Below, in pieces: positions 41,701 through 53,700 of a stretch of 64,000 nucleotides of DNA. Positions within the stretch are counted from its first letter, which is position 1. Each line of letters starts with the position of its first letter. The position numbers and the translations under genes were made by a program. The notes beneath the pieces were generated by a model. The model was not told where the DNA came from. It ran no database searches and was given only the letters and a program-made list of their open reading frames with translations. The stretch is from Ctena decussata (taxonomy: Eukaryota > Mollusca > Bivalvia > Lucinida > Lucinidae): contig OZ022502.1 in assembly GCA_963989385.1 (NCBI GenBank), positions 48,601,454 through 48,665,453 on the forward strand, in the 5' to 3' direction.

Positions 41701-44700
41701 TTTTAACCATTCGGTTGCAATGGCAATCAGCCAAATAGCTCAATTTGCATAAATTTGATATGGCTGGTTGGGGACTACTCACGGAACATTTGTATAAAAG
41801 TTTTGTCAAAATATCCGCAGTGACATAGCAATAAATGCAAATTTTCCATTTTCCCATTATAAGTCAATGGCAACTTTAAGTTGCCATAGCAACCAAACTG
41901 CTGGGGCAATTGCCAAGAAAAACAGTAATTTAATAGAGGGTAGTATCAAGATCCTTTCTGTGAAGTTTGAGCTTTATTGGTTGCATAGTTTCTGAGGAGA
42001 TGATTTTTGAATATTTTTTCTATTTTTAACCATTTGGTTGCAATGGCAATCAGCCAAATAGCTCAATTTGCATAAATTTGATATGGCTGGTTTGGGACTA
42101 CTCAAGGAACATTTCTATGAAAGATTTGTCAAAATATCTGCAGTGACGTAGCAATAAATGCAAATTTTCCATTTTCCCATTATAAGTCAATGGCAACTTT
42201 AAGTTGCCATAGCAACCAAACTGCTGGAGCAATTGCCCAGAAAAACAGTATTTTTACAGAGGGTAGTACCAAGATCCTTTCTGTGAAGTTTGAGCTTTAT
42301 TGGTTGCATATTCTGAGGAGATGATTTTTGAATATTTTTTCTATTTTTAACCATTCGGTTGCAATGGCAACCAGCCAAATTGTGCAATTAACATAAATTT
42401 CATGTGGCTGATAGAGAACTACTCAAGGAACATTTCTGTAAAAGATTTATCAAATTATCTGCAGAGAAATAGCAATAAATGCAAATTTTCAATTTTTCCC
42501 ATACAAGTCAATGGAAACTTTAAGTTGCCATAGCAACCAAAGTTCTGAAGCGATTTGCATAAAAAACACTATTATTGGTTCCCCCTGCCTATAGATGCTA
42601 TATATGAAATTTGGTAACAATGGGCCTTGTAGTTTCAGAGGAGATGTTGTTTGAAAATGTTGACGGACGGACGGACGACGGATGCCTGCCTAAACTATAA
42701 GCTCACCTGTGAGCCTTCGGCTCAGGTGAGCTAAAAATCAGCTTCAAAGTTATTGTGGCTCAAAAGTTGAGTAATGCCATAGTTGAACAAGGGAGATAAT
42801 TCATAAACTAAATATACTAGATTCTTGGCTCAACTACATTCCCTTGACAAAATCACATGTAGGGTTAAGGAATCACAGAGGAAACAGGAAATTTATGCAA
42901 GGGTAGATAATTCAGTAAGCCAGAGTTGTGGTTCTTGCTCGGGATACATTGCCCCATTATTATACATATTCCTACAAAGTTCCATTCTAATATTTCAAAA
43001 GGTTAAGGAGATATGGAGTGACTGAGAAATGCTTAAAATTACTTATCAAAGGGAAGTAACTCCAAAATGAAGAAAGCGGGAGCAACCATTCTTGTATGCC
43101 ACGAATCGTCTTGTGATCATGCACATTGCTATAAAGTTTCATCATGATATTCCAAACGGTTACAAAGTTAAGGTATGCACAAGATATGTATACACAAAAA
43201 TAACCATAATCAACTAATGAAAGGGATGTAACTCTAACATGAAGACAGGGAGAGCAGCCATTTTTGTACGCGACACATCGTTGAGACTTCATACACATTG
43301 CTATGAAGTTTCATGAAGATATCCCAAACAGTTATCTAGTTATGGCACGCACAAGATTGGCTGGGAAAAAATTAATCAAAGGGGCATAACTTGGAAACTA
43401 AGGAAGGGGGAGCAACCACTTCTGTACGCGACACGTTCCCCCAACCTAATACATATTCCTACCAAATATCATGAATATATCCCAAACGGTTAATGCAGGG
43501 CTGTGGAAATATTTAAAAAATCCACTTGTCCAGGGACAAGTACACTAAAAAAATTCACTTGTCCTGACCAAAAGGTACTTGTCCGACTTTTTATAAATTA
43601 TTTGAGCACATACAAAAGATAAAAGAAAAATGACTTTGTTATTACCTTGATGTCAGGTTCATCCCATTGTACAGGGCTTCCACTAACTTTCAAAATTTGG
43701 AAGTCCAGACTTCCATGGTGTCAGATTTGGACGTATTGAGAGAAAACTTTTTGGAAGTCCGAAGTTTTTAGGAATGACATGAATGGTTATTTTTACCTCC
43801 ACCCCCCCCCCCCCCCACCCCCCCCCCTACACATCCCTCTCTCTCCCATATTGTAGTGAACTTTATGTTCTTTGAAGGGAAGCCTAAGCATTTGCGCAGT
43901 CTAATCAGAGCCATTCCTGTTTGTGAACTGTACGCAAGTCCTGAGTATTCTAACAAGAGGGCCAAGAGGCCCTGAATCGCTCACCTGAACAAACAGGTTA
44001 AAGGTCATACTAGGATCATCATTTGAACAAACCTGCTAGCGTAGTTTGCAACCATTTCCAAATGGTTCTGAAGAAGAGTTTTTTTATATTTTTCTATGTA
44101 TTGCTATGGTTCGAACCCTAGACCCCCTGGGGCGAGGCCATTTTGGACCCTGGGGCCATCATTTGAATAATCTTGGACCACTAGGCAATGCTACATACTA
44201 AATTTCAAGCATCTGAGCCAAGTGGTTCTGAAGAAGAACATTTTTGAATATTTTTCCTTTGTATTTTCTATGGTTCAAACCCAGGACACCATGGGGCAGG
44301 GCCATTTTTGACCCTGGAGCCATCATTTGAAAAAACTTGGTAAAGGACCATTAGGAAATGCATCATACCAAATTTCAAGCATCTGCACTAAGGGGTTCTG
44401 GAGAAGAAGATTTTTAAGTATACTTTAATTACGAACCCAAGACTCCCCGCCCCAGGGCCATTTTTGATCCCAGGGCCACCATTTACACAAATGTTGTAGA
44501 AGTCCACCAGGCAATGCATCATACCAAATTTCAAGCATCTGTGCCAAGTGGTTCTGAAGAAGAAGATTTTTGAAGATTTTTCTATATATTTCTGTGGTTC
44601 AAACTCAGGACTCCCTGCGGCAGGGCCATTTTGGACCCCTGGGCCATCATTTGAACAAACTAGATAAAGGACTACAAGGCAATGCTACATACCAGATTTC

Positions 44701-47700
44701 GAGCATCTGGGCCAAAAGGTTCTAAAGAAGAAGATTTTTAAATATTTTTCTATGTATTTCTATGGTTCAAACCAAGGACCACCTAGGGCGGGGCCATTTT
44801 AGGCCCTGGGGTCATCATTTGATCATACTTGGTAAAAGACCACTAGGCAATGTTACAGATCAAATTTCAAGCATCTGAGCCAAATGGTTCAGGAGAAGAA
44901 GATTTTTTAAATATTTTTCTATGTATTTCTATGGTTCAAACCTAGGACTCTCTGCCGCAGGGCCATTTTGGACCCTGGGGCAACCATTTGAACAAACTTG
45001 GTAAAAGACTACTAGGCAATGTATCAAACCAAATTTCAAGCATCTGAGCCTTTCGGTTCTGAATAAGAAGATTTTTGAATATTTATCTATGTATTTGTAT
45101 AGTTCAAACCCCAAGACCCCCTGGGGCAGGGCCATTTTGGATCCTGGGGCCATCATTTGAACAAACTTGGTGAAGGGCCACTGGGCAATGCTACATACCA
45201 AATTTCAAGCAACTGAGCCTTGTAGTTCTGAAGAAGAAGATTTTTCAATATTTTTCTATGTATTTCTATGGTTCAAACCTGGGACTCCCTGCCCCGGCGA
45301 CATTTTGAACCCTGGGGCCACCATTTGAACAAACTTGGTAGAGGACCACTAGGCAATGCTACATACCAAATTTCAAGCATCTGAGCCAAGCAGTTCTGGA
45401 GGAGAAGATTTTTAAGTACATTTTAGTTTCGAACCCAAGACCCCCTGCCCCAGGGCCATTTTGGACCCTGGGGCCACCATTTGAACAAACTTGGTAAAGG
45501 ACCACTAGGCAATGCTACATACCAAATTTCAAGCATCTCAGTCAAGCAGTTCTGGAGAAGATTTTTAAGTATATTTTAGTTTCAAACCCAAGACCCCCTG
45601 CCCCAGGGCCGTTTTGGACCCTGGGGCCACCATTTGAACAAACTTGGTAGAGGACCACAAAGCAATGCTGCATACCAAATTTCAAGCATCTGAGCCAAGC
45701 AGTTTTGGAGAAGAAGATTTTTAAGTATATTTTAGTTTCGAACCCAAGACCCCCTGCCCCAGGGCCGTTTTGGACCCTGGAGCCACCATTTGAACAAACT
45801 TGGTAGAGGACCACTAGGCAATGCTACATACCAAATTTCAAACATCTGAGCCAAGCAGTTCCGGAGAAGAAGATTTTAAAGTATATTTTAGTTTCGAACC
45901 AAAGACCCCCTGCCCCAGGGCCATTTTGGACCCTGGGGCCACCATTTGAACAAACTTGGTAGAGGTCCAATTGACAATGCTTCATACCAAATATCAAAGA
46001 CCTAGGCCTAGCGGTTTCAGAGAAGATGTCATTTAAAGCAAATTGTTGACGACACACGACGGACGACAGACACTGAGTGATCACAATAGCTCACCCTGAG
46101 CCTATGGCTCAGGTGAGCTAAAAACTGAAGACTCGCCGTTGCACTGTCTGCTATTGTATAATGCCGCCGAATGGGCCGCGTCGGAAATACGGTGACTTAC
46201 GGAACGTATAATGACACGCTTCCACCAAAGAACTCGGTTGTCGCTAGGTCGATGTTCATTATTAGTCATGTTAGATGCAAACAAGAAAGACCGGTCTGAC
46301 TGCTTAGTTGCGCTGGCTGATACGATTGTTAGTTATCGGTGTGTGTACTGAGGTACCTGTCTCACGGCATGACACTGGGTACAGCACGCGTATATTCTCG
46401 CAGCGGCGTCTTTGATCTTTACATCAAAGAGAAAACATGCTTGACCCATAAACGTGCAGGTAATTGTGTATCAGTGCTACCGCATATATAATCGCGTAGA
46501 CCCTGATCAGAATGCGCTATTTCTGTGCACACTGTACGGCATTATTTTCGCATTGGTTTGCATGTGGATATGACGATACAACTAGGAAAGTGAAATGAAC
46601 GTTTCAGTACCATTAATCAAAACAATGTATAGTACCAGAGGGTAGACCATAACACGTCGGAAATAGCGACTATTAATATTAACAGTGTATCTACGCTTTG
46701 AATCAACACTTTTCGCGGAAGAGGTTCGTACTACTAAAAACTCCATTGACGACAGTATGGATCATGACAAAATTATGGATACATTCACAAACTTTTGAAG
46801 TCGGAATACGCCTTACACATACAGGTCAGTTACATTCTCGCGATCGTAAAAATAGACGGACACCTTTCATCCAAACGCTCAGTCACAGTGATTTGATTAG
46901 TTGTTTTGCAGACTGCCGTAAGAGTTTGAATCTACGAGTGGGCGTTATTTTGATAATCGTTTTTGACAGGTAGGCGGTCCGACGTGCGTTACCTGGTTCA
47001 GTGCTCCATACGGACAATCTCGATTGGCCCGTAGGCGGTCTTTTCGTCTGGCTGACACCTGCGGTAATCCGATTAATTATGACACGTGCTAGAATTTGAA
47101 AGACAGTGGCGATATTTTATTCGTCGGGACAAGATCAAACGGCCGTATGTGACAATTATCGGGCGTATGGCAGACGCCAGAGGTCCCATTTCTCGACGTA
47201 CGGGAGCAAATCCTGGGCATAATATACGGCCATACACCCGTTAACGGAAGCCCTGCATTGTACTTCATCTCTATGAATCTTAGTCTCATTTTACAAAATT
47301 TCTTGCTGCTACTGACCATTCTAAGGCGGTGATTTTGGTGTTTTTTTTATATGGAGTTGTTTTATGAATGCTATATACATGTATTCTGTTGCTAGCTACT
47401 TAAATATTTACCGACCTTCAACTCGGTAGAAAAAAATAATCGGGTCAAATTTAATTGATTAGGAGAGGAAAAATTGATAAATTGCGAAGGAAAAACATCA
47501 GAAATTTTGGAAATAACTCATAGGGATGGGTATCGCCACTGAAAACCGTATCGCGATATATCACGATACACTGGTCCGTATCGGGATATGTATCACGATA
47601 TATCGTGACTTCTTTTTAAGTATGTACTTCCATGTTACATGTTTTTACTGTGTTGTTTGCTTCTGTCTTTTATTAAATGATTGTAATAAAAATGAACATC

Positions 47701-50700
47701 CCATTCTTTACCTGCTTATTTTAACACCAAAACAAATTATAACCAGCTCATGTACTTTATAAAATGCAACGGTTACTGGTCTGTGATCTCATTTTATTTA
47801 ACTAATTGACTTACTTACTGACGTGACCCTGGTTACCATGCATCTGGTGCATGACTTCTTTATTTGTTATTCTGCCCTGACCCAGTTTTGCCCCTAGGCC
47901 AGAATGAAAAAAGCATGCAGATTTTCAACACCAGTTGTCATCAAAGATCAAAGGAATTGACACTTGTCTGAAGTCTAGGTGAATTATTTTATGTGGTGAC
48001 ATGAAAAGGAAATACACTAAATAATTGGACAGTAATTGCTGAGCAAATGTTGTAGACCCAGATCAGACAGCGCATTGGAGCAGTGTGATCAGGATCTGCA
48101 GTCTAGTATGTCAACAAAATAATGAAACTTCCCGTAAGTGAAAATGTGATATACACACACACACAAAAATGTTCTAAATTATGTTCGAATATTTACGTAA
48201 GTTATGAATGGGAATATGTTTCAAAATGATCATACCGTTGGAGTGATAGGATCAATTGGATACTGACAAAAGGATTAAACTGGACACTATTATCTACAAT
48301 CACGGTAATTTTTGCTTACATCTTCTTTGTGGGTGATAATTACGGAGATAAAAGACAAAAGAGGAAGCGAGCCTCTGGCAAAAGTAAACAATCAAAACCT
48401 GTTTTTAAAGACTATTTGCTTTAATTGACTTTACTACCTAGATCCGTTTTATAAAAAACAGAATACAGCCCTTTTCTAAAATACGTGAAATCTGTGCGTC
48501 TGCAACGTTTACTTTCTCTAGACGATTAACGGGTCAGTGACAGACATAACTGTAACGTCTCAAAGACCTGTGACTCTTGTATTGAGTACACATGACAATA
48601 TAACGGTAGAGAGATGTAATCAGTAGCCGGAAGTGTCAATCAATTTCTGCGCTTGAAAAGATGTTTAGCTGCTTTGACTAGCTAACAAATTCGGATCTGC
48701 TACCTTTATTAGATTAATTTGTTGAAAATCAAACCTATAAATTTTTGTCGATGGTGGATGAATAAAGATTTTACGCCCTTTTTAACATAATTTCAACTAT
48801 ATCAGGACGATGGGTTGGTGATAATGAAGGGCTGTTTATGACTGAAAAGATACTGAAAAGATACCCGCTTCCAACGCGTCTCGAGCCCGGGATTTATGTA
48901 CGAATGCAGAGTCTAATCCCAGACTTGGCAGCTCGCTAATTTCCCATCGCCCCTTTTACCGACGCGTAAAAGGGCGTTAGGGCATATGTGGGCATTGGTG
49001 ACTCAGACCAACCTGTGTTTTGTGCACAACAGCTAAAGCGTTACTGTTAGCCTGACGACTCTCAAGTGTGTTACCGGTGTGGTTGGGTGGTGCGATGCTG
49101 CTGGGTATAACTTCCAATTCCGTGGCGTCCTACTGATTTGGATAATGGTGGGGCAAGGGCCTAGTGTGCTTGCAGTAGGTGCGGGTGGAGCTGTTTGGAC
49201 ATTTTTCTCTCGCTATCACATCTCTCTTCTTTCTTCCTCTCTTTGGGAGACGGCCCGATATAGACTGAAATACTGTCTCAAAGGGCCGTGAAACTCAAAA
49301 CAAACAACCAACGTGTGTTACTAGAGTTACAGACTTTTGGACTGCACAGTTTTCTAGTGATTTGTGTGTCACGCCGTAGTCCCTTTGTTAGAGCGCATAG
49401 CTATAGCACAGAAAGTCGCGGCCCGGCCAACGATTGAAAAATTTTGTCAACCAAGAGTAAAAAATTAACCTCTTGATGCATGACTGCATGCAGCTGAGCT
49501 GATGACTTCGACTATGGACAACACACTCGCGATATGATAGGCCTCGCCTAAAAATGCAAGCTATGCCATCACGGTATGCAGCCCGGCATTCAAATCTGTG
49601 TAAAGTGATCAAACTGAATCCTCCGGTCTAGTTTGTTTCCCGAATTGGAAGTATTTCACCATTGGGCACCTCTTTTCCGCACGGTTTGTGCATCTCAGTT
49701 TATATCTCTAAAAACTACGTTAATTTTCCTACAATTTGTCCGAGTCGGACCTTTTATCGCTGAAATTATTCTGAGATTAATTTGATATCACCTGTACCCA
49801 TCAGAAATATTTCACTTTTGTTCCGGCTCACTCATCTTGCTCGTCGCTGTTACGTAAGTTCGAATTAGTTCATAAGTGATGTCACGAGAAAGACGATTGT
49901 GCGACATCAACGAACAGCAGGGACTCAGCTAAGCCTGTACCTGCCCAAAGCTGATTTTTAGGCTGTTCATTCAAACAAAAAAACGTTTGATCTGGTACTT
50001 TTCACTCAGTTTGCATCATATCATGTATCGTATTACGAAACATCTGGGGTAATAAATAACTAACTAAATACACAAAAAGTAAGCTAATCGGTAAATAAAT
50101 TCCTGATAAAAGTCCAGTCAGCTTCTTACGGTTGAACACATTAATTAACATTGACAGGTCAATTATGCAAAATGACCTTCTGATACTTAAGAGGGATTCT
50201 TTAGCTGCATTGAATCATTTTTGTAGTACCTAGCATTAAATCTTATGCAGCCAGAACAAAATAACTAATTGGGATTATACGTTACAAGACAGAAATAACA
50301 CTTTGTTCAGAATGGATGAAGCTAATAAATTTCATTATTCAAGCCAAATATTCTGCTAATTTTCACTCCATGAACTGAATTAAGTTGGGTTTTAAACTCA
50401 TACAACTCGCAAACTAGTTCGGATTATAAACAATGTAAGTATAATCAAGGGAGTGCATTAGGACATGTGCGAACAGCGAAGACTCAGATAATCCTGTCTT
50501 GTCAGCGTTACTCATGTCCTCATTTGAGAGTCAAGGAAAATGTAGAGCAAATTTGAGTCGGCTATGTCAGTCTCAGCTTTATATTTTTCGTCGCGCTGCT
50601 CAGATACTGATACATTTGAGCCGCGACACGAGAAAACCAACAATGTGGTTGTGCGCCCAGCGCAGACTCCGATCAGCCTGGGTATCCCCCCAGTCCGATC

Positions 50701-53700
50701 AGACTCTTCGTTTAGGGCTTGAAGGGTCTAAGCTACCGCCATGCGGACAGCGAAGACTCTGATCAGAGTGCGCGGATGCCCAGGCTGATCTGAGTCTGCG
50801 CTGGCCGCACAACCACATTGTTGGTTTTCTCGTGTCGCGGCTCATTTGTACTTCGACACATTTTTTTTTTCGTTTGGCAAGATTAACAACCCCTTAATAT
50901 TTTGTCCCGGTTCACGCTTGAGCTTGGGGCTCCCATTATCATGAAATACGAGCATTTTTCACCACCATTTGAAATTAGTTATAGCTACAAGAAAAGAGGA
51001 AAATTCGAACCAACTTTACATAGTTATGCCGTAGATATATTTTCATTCGCAGTATTGTGATCCTTACTACATGCAGAGACATGCACACTGTCAAGTTCCC
51101 AGCAGACACATAACGTTGAAACACAGTCGTATTGATATCAATGTAACTTTTCATGGCCCCGAGGTTATAAAACTTGAGTATATTCTCAAACTCAAAATAA
51201 AGCACACCGACTGGCTGCTTCCGAGCATGTAATAAAGCACACTGATTGACTGCTTCCGAGCACATGCTCGGAAACAGCCAGTCAGTGTGCTTTATTTTGA
51301 GTTTGAGATTATTCTCAAGATTTATAACCTCGAACCCTGACGTTGTAGTGACGTTGATATGACGCTGTTTCGATATTTCTTGCCTGCTGGGTTACGTCCT
51401 GGGCCAGGTGGTTCAAAGCGTCCCGGTAACATCAAGAGTGTTGCTCCAAAAAGAAAAAAATGTGAATAACTTTTGAAAAGCTTGTCAGATTTTTTTTCAT
51501 CAAGAGCAGCAACGTTTTTTCGAAGGCCTATCATATATTTGCAAATCTTACGCCTCGTTCACCAACGCCATCGTTGGTTTTCAACAATCGGACCCTAGAG
51601 AAATGATGCCACCAGCCTACTATAGACGACAGTCATAGCCAACCCATTATTTAATGATATGTTCTGTACTTCGAAACAATATATGAATACTGATTACACA
51701 GCTGGGTGGCATTTTTGGCCCTTCTGCACAGTTATTAAGTAGTTTTGGTAAAACAACAACAACAAAAAAAAAACCAGCAACAATAACAATACCATCATCC
51801 CTGCCTATTGCGACCTTGACTTTGTTAGTGTCTCAGCAGAAGATGCACAGAAAACAAAGGTCGCAGAAAGAGTTCCATCAAACAAACAAATGAATTTTTA
51901 AACTATGGATCAATGCTCCAGATAAGAAGAGGTAATAGGGATAATCGAGGGATAATTATCCTCCGTTCTCCGCAAAAGCATGTGTTGTGACCTCTCAGTA
52001 GAACCGTCTCTGCGAGACGATTCTAACGAGGGGTCAAAATGACTCGGCGAGGGGTCACAACGTATTTTTATTGATAAATACGAAAAAAAAAATCTCAGAA
52101 TTATCGAATTATTTTAAAATGTTGTCTGACTCAAAGTACATTGTTTGACTCAGCGTACATTTTCCTGCCAAAAGTTCCGACGGTCATGTCTCTTACGAGA
52201 CAGCAGATTGACGGTTTGTGTGGTTTACAGGTCAAGTTCTGCCGCTATGATAAGATCATATTCACTCATGATCGGTTTCCACAGCTTTTTATCCACGAGT
52301 TGGTTTTCAACACCCAAATGTGGACATACAAATTAAACAATGCCAGGACGAAAATGGAGACTACACTAAAAGGCAAGAATTCGCCAGGAAAGCAACTTCT
52401 ATTCTTCAAAAATCCTTTTGAGAAGAATACCGAAACGAAACTACGTCAATGGCGTACTCCTGCACTGTCTGAGGTTGAACAGAGCCTTCGTTGTTCGCAT
52501 TTTTGCCAACAGCAAAACTTCATATCAGACTTGAGTGAATGCTCAGGCTGAGTTCATTCTTCGCAGTTTGCACACTTATCCCAGATAGCTGTTTTCGGCG
52601 AAGTTAAGCCCCAGTGATGTATGCAAAACGGTGCTCATGTCATACACAACAAAAACAGACTCAGTTATATAAGCCTGCGCAGCGGCACAGTCTGATTAGA
52701 ACTCTGTCGCCCATACACACCATGTATGGTTTTTGATGAAACTGAAGGCTATATGCAAAGCTATGGTCAGACAGCACTGATCCAGACTGGTTTGAGTCTT
52801 GTGTGTTAGCAGATACGTTAAGCACCCATTTTGCTTGTTGCAGCTCAGTTTATATCGGACGGTAACAGGACAATGCACAAGACGTGCTTTGGTATGGATT
52901 TAACTGCTCTTGCAAGAGTATTTCTCATACATCTAGTCCATCGGTAGGCACGGGAGAAAACTGATCTTCTGGTAGCGGAACAGGTCCACCAGAAGCACGA
53001 CGTCAAAATGACATCATACCAACGTCGCTGTGACATTGCGACGTCACATCGACGTCGGGATGACGTCAATTGGACGCTATGTGCCAGCTGGGGGGGGGGG
53101 GGCGGGGCATTTCGACGACACACGGGCGAGACTCGCATCACAACACTTTACCTCTAAGCCGAGGGCTCGCTGACAAGACAGAATTGCTTTTGCTTTAGTT
53201 GCCACAGACGAGTTTACTTCGTATGACAACTCGTCGTTGTACTGACAATCAAGGGAAAAAAGAGAGAAAGAGAAAGAGTTTGTGTCATTCAGTTTTTGAG
53301 AGAGACTTTGGCTTCGCTTGAAACTTCACTAATCATTCATTTCAAATAGAGAATAAGAGAGAGAGGGAGAGAGAGGGAGAAAAGAAAGCGTGGCATCACG
53401 GGCTTAAAAAGTATTAATTCTGAAATAACAAAACATTCCTTCGGAAGCTTAATTCCACTCACTTTACGATATTGATTATAACACCCTTTGTAAAGTACAT
53501 TTTAGGTATTTTTGCCTCAAGCGATATCGGGAACGACCTGTCTTAAGGTGAATGGGCACACTTTTCGGGGAAGCAACACTGTCATTTTCATTTTTACATC
53601 CCTTTCAGAATGGGGCAAATTCTTTTCTTAAATTGTTGACCCTATGAAAATGACATCATTTGGATTCAAGCCGCGTTGTTGCCGAAACAAGCCTATATGT

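Noticed and set aside
45542..46084. Repeated small proteins ([20 protein letters not shown]) on the minus strand
   Set aside because: They are translations of a tandem noncoding repeat with frequent stops; the periodic peptide follows the DNA period.
43953..46121. CRISPR-like array of regularly spaced repeats
   Set aside because: Units are long (153-170 bp), contiguous and similar over their whole length, with no unique spacers; the genome is eukaryotic.
52141..52551. 136-residue reading frame as a gene
   Set aside because: It lies in the interior of hAT-like element B; no domain, no transposase motif and no splice support. A diverged fragment cannot be excluded.
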